Shown one piece after another: positions 51,438 to 60,787 of a stretch of DNA of 64,000 nt. The notes beneath the pieces are model-generated. The model saw only the letters and a program-made list of their open reading frames with translations. It made no database searches and was not told the DNA's origin. How positions within the stretch are numbered: the stretch's first letter is position 1; every line of letters begins with the position of its first letter. Source of the DNA: Phocoenobacter atlanticus subsp. cyclopteri (GTDB lineage: Bacteria > Pseudomonadota > Gammaproteobacteria > Enterobacterales > Pasteurellaceae); the NCBI RefSeq assembly GCF_018343795.1, contig NZ_CP074346.1:1736001-1800000 (forward strand), given 5' to 3'. A program made the position numbers and the translations under genes.

Positions 51438-51981
51438 TATATTCTATTTCTTGTTCTGTTATGTTGAAAAATTCTTTTTTATTATACCCCATAGGTTTTG
51501 CTAAAAGTACATTAGGAAATTCAGCAATACCTATATTGTACATATTTACACTTTCATTATAAAGTTCTCTTCGGTCAGCAATAGCATCTTCCATTTGCGA
51601 AACGCGATTTTGAAGTAATAAAAAATTTTTATTTGATTTTAAATCAGGATAGTTTTCAGAAACAGCAAAAAGGGTTTTTAGTTGTTTATTCATTTCATTT
51701 GATATTTCTACTTTATCCTTTACAGTATTAGCCTGTAAAAAATCAGTTCTCAATTTTGTAAGTTTGGTAAGTAAGTCACTTTCGTGGTTTTGAAATTCTT
51801 TTACAACTTTTATAAGGTTAGGTATTTCATCTGCTCTTTGTTTTAATAAAATATCAATATTTTTAAAAGTTTTGTCGGTATTATTATTAAGCATTACAAG
51901 TTTATTATATGTTGAAACTACTATATTAATTAAACCTAATATTACTAATCCGATGGCTATGTAAGCGAAAAATGTTGTCAT
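51421..51981 (-). CDS. lemA: LemA-family protein
   Basis: Predicted 186 aa. One N-terminal membrane helix (FFAYIAIGLVILGLINIVV) precedes a four-helix bundle. The motif YNKLVMLNNNTDKTFKNIDILLKQRADEIPNLI and the later NYPDLKSNKNFLLLQNRVSQMEDAIADRR are diagnostic of LemA. The molecular function is not known; in other bacteria lemA often accompanies GIDE or TPM-domain genes, as here with the upstream GIDE gene. Confidence 0.85.
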   Translation of the reverse strand: MTTFFAYIAIGLVILGLINIVVSTYNKLVMLNNNTDKTFKNIDILLKQRADEIPNLIKVVKEFQNHESDLLTKLTKLRTDFLQANTVKDKVEISNEMNKQLKTLFAVSENYPDLKSNKNFLLLQNRVSQMEDAIADRRELYNESVNMYNIGIAEFPNVLLAKPMGYNKKEFFNITEQEIEYNGVTF

Positions 51982-51999
51982 ATTGTTTTGCCTTATTTA

Positions 52000-52716
52000 T
52001 TATTTTTTTGTGTTTTGAAATGGAATTTCCCAATGATAGTTTCCAAATTTTATCATATTATTTTCTAAATTAGTTGGTGTAAGTAAAATTATTGCAACTA
52101 TAATTATCCAAAAATATATAAAATATCCAGCAGACTTTATAAGAGGTCTTAATTTATTATAATTTCCTACTTTTTTTAAAGGTGCAATTCCAAAAACATT
52201 TTTAATTTCTTCTTTTTTGAAAACAGGTTCATTATTTTCTGTAATTCCAGCTTTACCAATAAGTAAAACTTCCATATTTTCTTTAAGTAAATATTCTGTA
52301 TATCGTTTGCTGCCTGTTATTTTTTGATGACTTTCTTCAAAATCTAAAAACTCTAAATCATTAGGTAAAACTTTTATTTGCCCTGTTTTATCTTTTACAA
52401 AAAATGGATTACAAACAGTTTCGGAAAAATCCTTAAAATAAGAAATTCTTCCTTCTTTGTCTTTTCTAATATCTTCAACTAAATAGATATAACCAATGCA
52501 TTTTTTCTTTGTGATTTTAGAAATAACAGGCTCTATCATTTTTGCTTTTCCTGATATTTCTGCTAACCCCATTGCAACAGAACGGATAGTTGATGTAGGT
52601 AAGATCTCTTGAAGTTTATAAAAAGACTTTTTATTTGTTTTAGCAAAAATAGTCCCCAAAAATGGCAATATTATAAAAAAGATAATTGTAAAATAAGGAA
52701 CGCCTCCACTAACCAT
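52000..52716 (-). CDS. GIDE-domain (MUL1/BAM-like) membrane protein
   Basis: Predicted 238 aa. A hydrophobic N-terminus, a central GIDE/BAM-like domain (STIRSVAMGLAEISGKAK, CIGYIYLVEDIRKDKEG, VKDKTGQIKVLPNDLEFLDF) and a C-terminal membrane helix match GIDE proteins, named after the eukaryotic MUL1 E3 ligase but without a RING finger here. The ATG at 52716 starts inside a hydrophobic stretch. An ATG at 52817 would add 34 residues including SEKVEEKTNSFWKKIIGFVV if one A were added to the seven-base A run at 52805-52811. So the 5' end looks frameshifted. Confidence 0.78.
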   Translation of the reverse strand: MVSGGVPYFTIIFFIILPFLGTIFAKTNKKSFYKLQEILPTSTIRSVAMGLAEISGKAKMIEPVISKITKKKCIGYIYLVEDIRKDKEGRISYFKDFSETVCNPFFVKDKTGQIKVLPNDLEFLDFEESHQKITGSKRYTEYLLKENMEVLLIGKAGITENNEPVFKKEEIKNVFGIAPLKKVGNYNKLRPLIKSAGYFIYFWIIIVAIILLTPTNLENNMIKFGNYHWEIPFQNTKK

Positions 52717-52844
52717 AAATATTAAAAGTGCAATACTTACAACAAAGCCGATTATCTTTTTCCAAAAAGAATTTGTTTTTTCTTCAACTTTTTCAGAAGA
52801 TTTATTTTTTTATTCATTATTTCATTTTTCAAGTATCGTCCACT

Positions 52845-52957
52845 CGTATTGCAGGCAACGGACTCGGTGTTTACGCTGTTGCGGATAAGTATACGATTTT
52901 TTCGGTTAAGCACCAAACTTTATTAAATAACCTACACTTTCAGCTAAGTGCTTACCC
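52845..52957. repeat. Right copy of the palindromic repeat flanking the LemA-GIDE cassette
   Basis: The left part (52845-52883, containing TTGCAGGCAACG and TTACGCTGTTGCGG) is an inverted match to 51009-51044. The core (52876-52957) is a direct match to 50925-51009. Within the core GGTTAAGCAC and GTGCTTACC are themselves inverted. The gap 52717-52975 holds this repeat and the likely lost 5' end of the GIDE gene. Confidence 0.65.
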
Positions 52958-52975
52958 TACTCTCTTATTTTACAA

Positions 52976-53899
52976 TCATTGAGATTGTAAAAATTTCATC
53001 ACTTCTTCTCGGCTAGGAATTGAAGATTGAGCTCCTTTTTTCGTCACTGAAAGGGCAGCAGCAGCGTGAGCAAAAGTGATCGCCTCTGGCATAGGTTTTT
53101 GTTCGAGTAATGCAGTTAATAATGCACCGTTAAAGGTATCCCCAGCGGCGGTGGTATCAATCGCATTGACTTTAAATCCTTTGATAATTTCGCCTTGATT
53201 TTGATAGCTACAATAAACGCCCTTAGAACCTAAGGTTATCAGCACATATTCAATGCCTTTCTGATGAAACACTTGGGCAGCTTGTTGAGCCGACTGTTCA
53301 TCAGTTACCTTAATGCCTGTTAATAATTCCGCTTCAGTTTCATTTGGGGTAATCATAAAGAGGTGTTGTAATAATTCATCAGGTAATGTTCTTGCTGGAG
53401 CTGGGTTTAATACCACTTTAACACCATTTTGATAGGCTATTTGAGTGGCGTTAATAATCGTTTCTAAAGGAGTTTCAAGTTGCATTAATAACATTTCAGC
53501 TTGTGAAAGTGTGTCTTTACAGCTAGCTAATTTTTCAGTCGTGAGGTGAGCATTTGCTCCTGCTGAGATTACAATACTATTTTCACCACTGTCGGTCACT
53601 TGGATCATTGCAACACCAGTGGTTTCTTGTGGGATCTCAAAAATATGTTGAGTATTGATGTTGTCCTTTTCAAACGCCGTTTTCATTTCGTGACCAATTG
53701 CATCATTCCCAATACAACCGATAAAATCAACATTGGCACCTAAACGAGCGGCTGCAACTGCTTGATTAGCCCCTTTTCCTCCATAAGCCAGTTGATATTT
53801 TTTACCAAACAAGGTTTCTCCTGCTTGAGGAAAGCGTTCTGCATAAATAACGTGATCGACATTAATACTGCCTAAAACAACTAAATGAGGTTTTGACAT
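52976..53899 (-). CDS. rbsK: Ribokinase
   Basis: Predicted 307 aa from the ATG at 53899, with AAGGAAG before it; an upstream ATG at 53914 is less well placed. PfkB family: N-terminal [11 protein letters not shown], the [16 protein letters not shown] motif, and the C-terminal catalytic [17 protein letters not shown]. It phosphorylates ribose at O5. It follows rbsD by 21 bases; the rbsACB transporter genes usually between them are missing. Confidence 0.95.
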   Translation of the reverse strand: MSKPHLVVLGSINVDHVIYAERFPQAGETLFGKKYQLAYGGKGANQAVAAARLGANVDFIGCIGNDAIGHEMKTAFEKDNINTQHIFEIPQETTGVAMIQVTDSGENSIVISAGANAHLTTEKLASCKDTLSQAEMLLMQLETPLETIINATQIAYQNGVKVVLNPAPARTLPDELLQHLFMITPNETEAELLTGIKVTDEQSAQQAAQVFHQKGIEYVLITLGSKGVYCSYQNQGEIIKGFKVNAIDTTAAGDTFNGALLTALLEQKPMPEAITFAHAAAALSVTKKGAQSSIPSREEVMKFLQSQ

Positions 53900-53920
53900 A
53901 ATTACTTCCTTCATATTTTC

Positions 53921-54340
53921 TTAAAACGGAACACCAGAATATAAAATTATATTGGCATAAGGTGAACATTCTCCTGAACGAACAATCCCCTTACTTTCAT
54001 TCGTTTTTTGTTTGAATTGTTCGTGAGGAACATAGTCAATTTGAATTTGGTTTCCCTGCTGTTTTTCTAATTCTGAGAGCTTTTCTAAAATCATTGAATG
54101 TATGCTTGGATTTATCTTTTTTATTTCTTCAGCTAATAAAACTCGTTCAACAAATAGTTCTGTAATGGTTGCATTAAAGAGATCTAAAAAACTTGGAATG
54201 CCTTTGGTTATAGCAAGATCAATGCGATTTACTTTTTCAGGAATGGGTAATCCTGCATCACAAAGTGTTATTCCATCAGTATGCCCTATTTTTGCAATCA
54301 GTTGTGAAAGAGGGGCATTAAGTAATGATGTTTTTTTCAT
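53921..54340 (-). CDS. rbsD: D-ribose pyranase
   Basis: Predicted 139 aa from the ATG at 54340, preceded by AGGAG and the same length as E. coli RbsD. It converts beta-D-ribopyranose to the furanose form used by RbsK. The conserved segments [16 protein letters not shown] and the end [14 protein letters not shown] are present. The catalytic His is in the GHTD motif. Confidence 0.95.
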   Translation of the reverse strand: MKKTSLLNAPLSQLIAKIGHTDGITLCDAGLPIPEKVNRIDLAITKGIPSFLDLFNATITELFVERVLLAEEIKKINPSIHSMILEKLSELEKQQGNQIQIDYVPHEQFKQKTNESKGIVRSGECSPYANIILYSGVPF

Positions 54341-54457
54341 TGGAACACTCCTATTGTCCATAAGCGGTAAGAATAAATGTAATTAAAAAATACTATATAA
54401 ATTTATCTTAAATGTAAAAATCTATTTTAGTTATTTGCTATGGAGATCAAACTTTTA

Positions 54458-54500
54458 CTGCAATTTGCAAAAAATTAAACAAATGTAACCGCTTGTTTTA
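54458..54500. repeat. DNA-uptake-like sequence upstream of mtnN
   Basis: TTTGCAAAAAATTAAAC is followed by ATGTAACCGCTTGT, a full uptake-like core in reverse orientation, between divergent rbsD and mtnN. Confidence 0.65.
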
Positions 54501-54579
54501 TAATTTCAAGATAATAAATTCTTTAAGGTTTTTAGTTTTAAGGATAGAATACAATCAATAAAAATACAAAGGACAAACA

Positions 54580-55272
54580 ATGAAACTAGGCATTATTGGT
54601 GCAATGGCACAAGAAGTAGAGATTTTGAAAAATACCCTACAAGATTTAAAAATAACTGAAATTGCAGGCTGTAAAATTTTTGAAGGAAAAATTAATAATA
54701 AAGAGGTAGCATTACTACAATCAGGTATTGGAAAAACGGCGGCTGCAATGGGCACCGCTCTCTTTTTGCAATTAACTAAACTTGATTATGTGATCAATAC
54801 AGGTTCAGCGGGTGGATTGGATAAAAACTTAAATGTGGGAGATATTGTTATCTCAACAGAAGCTCGCTATCACGATGTTGATGTGACGGCTTTTGGCTAT
54901 GAAATAGGGCAACTTCCTGCCAATCCAGCTGGATTTGTGGCAGATAAAGAACTCGCTGAATTAGCTTTTTCTTTGACACAACAACTAGGTGAAAATGCTG
55001 TTTCAGGGTTGATTTGTAGTGGCGATTTATTTGTGAATAGCGGTGAGATGATCACAAAAATTTGCAAAAATTTTCCGCAAGTGGTGGCGGTTGAAATGGA
55101 AGCAGCGGCTATTGCTCAAGTTTGTCACGCTTTTGGTGTGCCTTTTGTCGTTGTTCGAGCGATTTCAGATGTGGCGGATAAAGAGTCCCATTTATCTTTT
55201 GATGAATTTTTACCCCTTGCTGCACAAAAATCCTCTGCAATTGTATTAAAGATGATTGAACACTTAGGTTAA
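54580..55272 (+). CDS. mtnN: 5'-methylthioadenosine/S-adenosylhomocysteine nucleosidase
   Basis: Predicted 230 aa. MtnN cleaves the adenine from MTA and SAH, feeding methionine salvage and the AI-2 pathway. Motifs are [16 protein letters not shown] at the start, the [19 protein letters not shown] loop and the catalytic Asp region [13 protein letters not shown] near the end. The next gene yccS starts 3 bases after its stop. Confidence 0.96.
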   Translation: MKLGIIGAMAQEVEILKNTLQDLKITEIAGCKIFEGKINNKEVALLQSGIGKTAAAMGTALFLQLTKLDYVINTGSAGGLDKNLNVGDIVISTEARYHDVDVTAFGYEIGQLPANPAGFVADKELAELAFSLTQQLGENAVSGLICSGDLFVNSGEMITKICKNFPQVVAVEMEAAAIAQVCHAFGVPFVVVRAISDVADKESHLSFDEFLPLAAQKSSAIVLKMIEHLG

Positions 55273-55275
55273 TTG

Positions 55276-57432
55276 ATGAAAAACGTATTCAATAGTTTGC
55301 GATTACAATGGTTGAATATCAATATGCTTAATGTATTGGCGGTATTTATTTCAACCAATATTGCCGCTATTGTTATTTGGCAATTAGAGATTTCTCATCT
55401 TGCAATGCCATTAGTTTTAGGCATTATTGCGACAGCATTATCAGAGCAAAGTAACCGTTTAACAGGGCGTTTCAAAGATCTTATTTTAATGCTGATAGCA
55501 TTTGGTACCGTCTCTCTTATCTCACAATTCTTTTTGACAAAAGGATGGATTTTTGTTCCTTTACTAACCATCATTACTTTTATTGTAGTAATGCTTGGTG
55601 CAGTAGGCGGGCGTTATAGCAAGATTGCATTTTGTACTTTGCTGGTTGCTGTTTATACTGCACTGGTTTATACCCCTAATGTGGTGTGGTATATCAACAC
55701 AACGTTAATTTTATTAGGTACCTTGATTTATAGCTTTATCTCATTATTGATTTATTTGTGTTTACCTAATCGAGCAACACAGGAGAGTTTAGCCTCTTAT
55801 TTTGATAGTTTAGGAAACTATTTACAGCAAAAATCAACATTTTTTGATTTTGATGATATTAATCGCCTGTCTGATAAAAAATTAGCGTTAGCACGAGCCA
55901 ATACTGCAGTAATGCGTTCATTTGATGAAGTAAGAGAAGTGTTGTTTAGTCGTTTAGATCAACAACATCGTCATTTTCATACGCAAAAAATGTTACGTTA
56001 CTATTTAACAGGGCAAGAAATTTGGGAAAGAACCAGTTCAAGCCATTCTCAATATCAAGATTTATTGGAAGAGTTTCAGCACACTGATTTGGTTTTTCGA
56101 TTACGCCGTTTATTAGAATTACAAGCAATAGAGTGCCAATATATTGCAAAAGCGTTACGCCATAATTTGGATTATAAACCGAATTTTAAAATGCAAAGAG
56201 TATTAAAGGGATTACAAAACTCATTGCAGTATCATCAAAAAGAAACAAAGGCATCTTTTTATCAATTATCTTCAATGGTTGAAAATTTAAAAAATATCAC
56301 CTTGTTATTTGAAACTTTATATGAAGAAAATATTTGTAATGATTTTGGTAAAAATAATCAACAAACCTACCGCTTGTTATCTGAAAATATTTCAGGCATA
56401 GGCAATATTTTTTATACAATAAAAAAACAGTGTTATTTAGGATCTGAACTCTTTCGTCACGCTATTCGCCTTTCCATTGTGGTATTTGTATGTTGTTCGA
56501 TTGTACAGATATTTCATCTGGAATTGGGTTATTGGATTTTATTAACGGCGATTTTAGTATGTAAACCAAATTACTCCGCCACAAAAAAACGATTGGTTCA
56601 GCGTATTTTAGGCACGCTTTTAGGGGTATTTGTTGGGCTATCATTAAGATATTTATCTCCAACGCTAGAGGCTCAATTGGGGATTATTGTTGCCACAAGT
56701 AGCTTATTTTTCTTTTTTATGGAAAGAAAATACAGCTATGCCAGTTTTTTTATTACCATTCAAGTATTAGTGAGTTTTGATGTCATTGGTTTGGGTAAAG
56801 AAATGGCGATATTACCTCGAATTTTAGATACCTTTATTGGAGCAGGCATTGCGTGGTTTGCGGTTTCTTTCCTTTGGGCGGATTGGCGATATCTTAATTT
56901 ACGTCAAAATTTGGAAGAAACACTAAAAAGTAGCTCCTTATATTTACGTCATATAATGGCACAATTACAATTTGGTTATCGAGACCATTTTGGGTATCGT
57001 TTAGCTCGCCGAATGGCTTATCATAATGTTGCAAAATTGAGTACTACCGTTTCTGCAATGCAGGAAGAACCAAAGAAATATAAAAATAGCTTAGCGGTTG
57101 CACCACAATTATTAGAATTAAATTACACGTTATTAAGCTATATTTCTGCATTAGGGGTGTACCGTAAAGAGAGCGATACAATCAATCACCAATTTGAATA
57201 TTCAACTGTTTTCTTTCAACAAGGAAAATTTATTTCACGATTATTGGATTCCACCTATTCAGAAACAAAACAGCGTAGCACACAGCTCAATGATTTAATC
57301 ACACAGTTACAATATTTAGAGCAAGATTATTTAGACCACGAAAAAGATAAAGCAAGGTTACTAGTGCAACAATTATCTTTAATTGCACAACTATTACTGC
57401 AGTTTGAACAGTATAAAAAAAGTAAGTTTTAA
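55276..57432 (+). CDS. yccS: YccS-family inner-membrane protein
   Basis: Predicted 718 aa from the ATG at 55276. Two blocks of hydrophobic helices (about residues 15-155 and 390-530) each precede a cytoplasmic helical part, the layout of the YccS/YhfK FUSC family, which resembles efflux proteins for aromatic acids. The substrate is not known. Family segments include WILLTAILVCKPNYSATKKRL and FIGAGIAWFAVSFLWADWRYL. Confidence 0.9.
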   Translation: MKNVFNSLRLQWLNINMLNVLAVFISTNIAAIVIWQLEISHLAMPLVLGIIATALSEQSNRLTGRFKDLILMLIAFGTVSLISQFFLTKGWIFVPLLTIITFIVVMLGAVGGRYSKIAFCTLLVAVYTALVYTPNVVWYINTTLILLGTLIYSFISLLIYLCLPNRATQESLASYFDSLGNYLQQKSTFFDFDDINRLSDKKLALARANTAVMRSFDEVREVLFSRLDQQHRHFHTQKMLRYYLTGQEIWERTSSSHSQYQDLLEEFQHTDLVFRLRRLLELQAIECQYIAKALRHNLDYKPNFKMQRVLKGLQNSLQYHQKETKASFYQLSSMVENLKNITLLFETLYEENICNDFGKNNQQTYRLLSENISGIGNIFYTIKKQCYLGSELFRHAIRLSIVVFVCCSIVQIFHLELGYWILLTAILVCKPNYSATKKRLVQRILGTLLGVFVGLSLRYLSPTLEAQLGIIVATSSLFFFFMERKYSYASFFITIQVLVSFDVIGLGKEMAILPRILDTFIGAGIAWFAVSFLWADWRYLNLRQNLEETLKSSSLYLRHIMAQLQFGYRDHFGYRLARRMAYHNVAKLSTTVSAMQEEPKKYKNSLAVAPQLLELNYTLLSYISALGVYRKESDTINHQFEYSTVFFQQGKFISRLLDSTYSETKQRSTQLNDLITQLQYLEQDYLDHEKDKARLLVQQLSLIAQLLLQFEQYKKSKF

Positions 57433-57582
57433 ATAAGGTGTAATGTTATTTAAAGATTTTATTGTGATAAAATCATCTAAAATATTAGACATAATTGTAC
57501 TAATTTATACAAAATTTGCTAACTAAGATTTAAAAATATTTGCAACTTTGACGCTATTATTCTCAATTTTTTTACAAAAAAT

Positions 57583-57612
57583 AAAACCTAGCATATCACT
57601 ATACTAGGTTTT
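57583..57612. terminator. Terminator of the alpha ribosomal operon
   Basis: AAAACCTAG at 57583-57591 and CTAGGTTTT at 57604-57612 form a stem with A and T flanks, just downstream of rplQ on the minus strand and of yccS on the plus strand. Confidence 0.8.
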
Positions 57613-57631
57613 AATTTCTAAACTAAATTAT

Positions 57632-58018
57632 TTATTCAGTTGCTGCTTCTTCTGCAACTTCTGGACGATCAACTAACTCAATGTAAGCCATTGGTGCGTT
57701 ATCGCCTGCACGGAAACCACATTTCATAATACGAGTATAACCACCCGCACGTTCTTTAAAACGTGGACCTAATTCATTAAATAATTTTGCCACAACATCT
57801 TTGTTGCGTGTACGAGCAAATGCTAAACGACGATTTGCTACGCTATCTACTTTTGATAAAGTAATTAATGGTTCAACTACTCGACGTAGCTCTTTCGCTT
57901 TAGGTACAGTTGTTTTAATAATCTCATGATTAACTAAAGAACCTGCCATATTACGAAACATCGCTTGGCGATGACTACTATTACGATTTAGTTGACGGCC
58001 ACTCTTACGATGACGCAT
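57632..58018 (-). CDS. rplQ: 50S ribosomal protein L17
   Basis: Predicted 128 aa. L17 starts [20 protein letters not shown] and contains [12 protein letters not shown]. Last gene of the alpha operon, 35 bases after rpoA; L17 lies near the peptide exit tunnel. Confidence 0.98.
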   Translation of the reverse strand: MRHRKSGRQLNRNSSHRQAMFRNMAGSLVNHEIIKTTVPKAKELRRVVEPLITLSKVDSVANRRLAFARTRNKDVVAKLFNELGPRFKERAGGYTRIMKCGFRAGDNAPMAYIELVDRPEVAEEAATE

Positions 58019-58053
58019 ACCTTATTCCTTCTTAGAAATCTAATGTCTGAAAA

Positions 58054-59043
58054 TTAGTCTTCAGCAATGCTTGCTGGCGGCCAATTGTCAAGACGCATAC
58101 CCAGTGATAAACCACGAGAAGCAAGCACATCTTTAATTTCGGTAAGTGATTTTTTACCAAGATTAGGTGTTTTCAATAACTCTACTTCTGTACGTTGTAC
58201 TAAATCACCGATATAGTGAATTGTCTCTGCTTTTAAGCAGTTAGCTGAACGAACTGTAAGTTCTAAATCATCAACTGGACGAAGAAGAACAGGATCAAAT
58301 TCTGGTTTCTCTTCTTTTACTTCTGGTTGATGTACATCTCGTAAATCTACGAATGCAGCTAATTGCTCTGCTAAAATTGTTGCAGCTCGACGAATAGCCT
58401 CTTCAGGATCTAATGTTCCATTAGTCTCCATCTCAATGAGTAGCTTATCCAAATCTGTACGTTGTTCCACACGTGCTGCTTCCACATTGTAAGCAATACG
58501 ATCAACTGGACTAAAACGTGCATCAACTAATAAACGACCAATTGGACGATCATCACTTTGAGTGTGAATTCTCGCAGAAGCTGGTACATAACCTCGACCA
58601 CGCTGTACTCGAATGCGCATACTAATAGACGCATTTTTATCTGTTAAATGACAGATCACGTGTTCAGGGTTAACTATTTCCACATCACCATCATGTGTAA
58701 TGTCCGCTGCAATAACAGGGCCAATTCCAGACTTATTCAGTGTCAAAACAATATCATCTTTGTCTTGCACTTTTACCGCTAAACCTTTTAAATTTAGTAA
58801 CACTTCAAGAATATCTTCCTGAACACCTTCTTTGCTGCTGTATTCATGTAATACACCATCAATTTCAACTTCTGTAACCGCACAACCTGGCATAGAAGAA
58901 AGTAATATACGACGAAGGGCATTCCCTAGTGTATGGCCAAAGCCACGCTCTAGTGGCTCTAATGTCACTTTTGCGTGAGTTGAACTAATTTGTTCAATGT
59001 TCACTAAGTGCGGTTTTAAAAATTCTGTCACAGAACCCTGCAT
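58054..59043 (-). CDS. rpoA: RNA polymerase alpha subunit
   Basis: Predicted 329 aa. The N-terminal assembly domain ([21 protein letters not shown]) and the C-terminal domain that binds UP elements and activators ([17 protein letters not shown]) are complete. It lies between rpsD and rplQ in the standard order. Confidence 0.99.
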   Translation of the reverse strand: MQGSVTEFLKPHLVNIEQISSTHAKVTLEPLERGFGHTLGNALRRILLSSMPGCAVTEVEIDGVLHEYSSKEGVQEDILEVLLNLKGLAVKVQDKDDIVLTLNKSGIGPVIAADITHDGDVEIVNPEHVICHLTDKNASISMRIRVQRGRGYVPASARIHTQSDDRPIGRLLVDARFSPVDRIAYNVEAARVEQRTDLDKLLIEMETNGTLDPEEAIRRAATILAEQLAAFVDLRDVHQPEVKEEKPEFDPVLLRPVDDLELTVRSANCLKAETIHYIGDLVQRTEVELLKTPNLGKKSLTEIKDVLASRGLSLGMRLDNWPPASIAED

Positions 59044-59078
59044 TTTATCCTCTCTTTTCTTTTAAGCTTTATCAATTA

Positions 59079-59705
59079 TTATTTAGAGTAAAGCTCAACG
59101 ATCAGACTCTCATTAATATCTGCTGATAGATCTGAACGCTCAGGAGTACGTTTAAATACGCCTTCCATTTTAGCTACATCAACTTCTAACCAAGTTGGTT
59201 TTTCTCTTTGAGTAGCTAATTCTAATGATGCTTTTATTCGTGCTTGTTTCTTAGATTTCTCACGAACAGCGACCACATCATCAACAGAAACTTGATAAGA
59301 AGGAATGTTTACTACTCGACCATTTATCACAATAGATTTATGGCTAACTAACTGACGTGCTTCAGCACGAGTTGTAGCAAATCCCATACGATAAACAACA
59401 TTATCTAAACGACCTTCTAATAATACTAGTAAATTCTCACCAGTATTACCTTTTAAGCGGTTAGCTTCTTTATAGTAATTACGGAACTGACGCTCCAAGA
59501 TACCATAAATACGGCGAACTTTTTGTTTTTCACGCAACTGACTACCATAATCAGATAAACGTGCTTTACGTGCACCATGCTGTCCAGGTGCTACATCAAG
59601 TCTATTTCTACATTTTGATTCAATCGTGCGAACGCCTGATTTTAAAAACAAATCAGTACCTTCACGACGGCTTAGCTTGAGCTTTGGACCCAAATATCTT
59701 GCCAT
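59079..59705 (-). CDS. rpsD: 30S ribosomal protein S4
   Basis: Predicted 208 aa, with the S4 RNA-binding motif [24 protein letters not shown]4 starts 30S assembly and in enterics represses the alpha operon by binding its leader; the hairpin-rich leader at 60496-60640 fits that control. Confidence 0.98.
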   Translation of the reverse strand: MARYLGPKLKLSRREGTDLFLKSGVRTIESKCRNRLDVAPGQHGARKARLSDYGSQLREKQKVRRIYGILERQFRNYYKEANRLKGNTGENLLVLLEGRLDNVVYRMGFATTRAEARQLVSHKSIVINGRVVNIPSYQVSVDDVVAVREKSKKQARIKASLELATQREKPTWLEVDVAKMEGVFKRTPERSDLSADINESLIVELYSK

Positions 59706-59733
59706 TTTCTTTCTCCAATTATCCTAACGTCAA

Positions 59734-60123
59734 TTAAACACGACGTTTTTTAGGTGGACGACAACCGTTATGAGGAATCGGAGTCACATCTACAATACTC
59801 GTGATACGAAATCCTGCTGCACTTAATGCACGGACTGTTGACTCACGACCTGGACCCGGACCTTTAACCATAACTTCCAAATTCTTCAGACCGAACTCTT
59901 TAACAGTTTCAGCACAACGTTCCGCTGCAACTTGTGCTGCAAATGGAGTTGATTTACGAGAACCTCGGAAACCTGAACCACCAGCGGTAGCCCAAGCAAG
60001 AGCGTTACCTTGACGGTCAGTAATAGTTACGATTGTGTTATTGAAAGAGGCGTGGATATGTGCTACGCCATCTGCAATCTGTTTTTTTACACGTTTACGT
60101 GTACGAACTGGTGTTTTAGCCAT
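59734..60123 (-). CDS. rpsK: 30S ribosomal protein S11
   Basis: Predicted 129 aa, with [20 protein letters not shown] and the C-terminal [12 protein letters not shown]11 forms part of the mRNA exit platform of the 30S subunit. Between rpsM and rpsD. Confidence 0.98.
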   Translation of the reverse strand: MAKTPVRTRKRVKKQIADGVAHIHASFNNTIVTITDRQGNALAWATAGGSGFRGSRKSTPFAAQVAAERCAETVKEFGLKNLEVMVKGPGPGRESTVRALSAAGFRITSIVDVTPIPHNGCRPPKKRRV

Positions 60124-60138
60124 TATAATTTACTCCGA

Positions 60139-60495
60139 CTATTTCTTGATCGGTTTACGTGGACCCTTACGAGTACGCGCATTTGTTTTAGTACGTTGAC
60201 CACGTACCGGTAAGCTACGACGATGGCGTAAACCTCTGTAACAACCTAAGTCTAAAAGACGTTTGATACTTAAAGTTACTTCACGGCGCAAATCACCTTC
60301 AACAGTAAATTTACCAACTTCTTCACGCAGTTTTTCAATCTGCTCTTCAGACAATTCTCTGATCTTAACGTCTTCAGCAATACCTGTTAAAGCACAAATT
60401 TCTTTTGCTCTAGTTTTGCCGATACCGTAAATAGCAGTTAATGCGATTACAGTGTGTTTTTGATCAGGAATGTTAATGCCTGCAATACGGGCCAC
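60139..60495 (-). CDS. rpsM: 30S ribosomal protein S13
   Basis: Predicted 118 aa, starting [20 protein letters not shown] and ending in the basic tail [19 protein letters not shown]. It contacts P-site tRNA and forms an intersubunit bridge. First gene of the alpha operon after rpmJ. Confidence 0.98.
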   Translation of the reverse strand: MARIAGINIPDQKHTVIALTAIYGIGKTRAKEICALTGIAEDVKIRELSEEQIEKLREEVGKFTVEGDLRREVTLSIKRLLDLGCYRGLRHRRSLPVRGQRTKTNARTRKGPRKPIKK

Positions 60496-60589
60496 TATGC
60501 ACTCCTATTTTTTAAAATTAAAATTCATTGATACACTGATCTTGAAAAGCCCGTTTCAGGATACTCAAACAGTATATCAGGACGAAATG

Positions 60590-60614
60590 AGCTGAGTAGT
60601 ATAACCACTCAGCT
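60590..60614 (-). promoter_or_regulatory. Hairpin in the alpha operon leader (candidate S4 target)
   Basis: AGCTGAGT at 60590-60597 pairs with ACTCAGCT at 60607-60614 in the 145-base gap between rpmJ and rpsM. In E. coli the S4 protein binds a pseudoknot just upstream of rpsM. Whether this stem is part of such a fold or a partial terminator cannot be told here. Confidence 0.45.
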
Positions 60615-60640
60615 GGTTCTTTGCAAGAAATAATACTTAA

Positions 60641-60754
60641 TTAACCTTGACGTTGTTTGTGTTTTGGTTCTGAACAAATTACTCGAACCACACCTGAACG
60701 TCTAACAATACGACAATTACGGCATAATTTCTTAACTGAAGCACGAACTTTCAT
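60641..60754 (-). CDS. rpmJ: 50S ribosomal protein L36
   Basis: Predicted 37 aa from ATG at 60754 to TAA at 60641, too short for most gene callers. It starts [20 protein letters not shown], with the zinc-binding Cys/Cys/Cys/His set (C11, C14, C27 and H32). It lies between secY and rpsM as in other gammaproteobacteria. Confidence 0.97.
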   Translation of the reverse strand: MKVRASVKKLCRNCRIVRRSGVVRVICSEPKHKQRQG

Positions 60755-60787
60755 TGCTTATCCTTTTTCTATTAGTACAAGATTATA

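Noticed and set aside
52728-52982. Plus-strand frame across the right palindromic repeat
   Set aside because: It consists of repeat sequence and the antisense of the GIDE 5' region, with no ribosome site.
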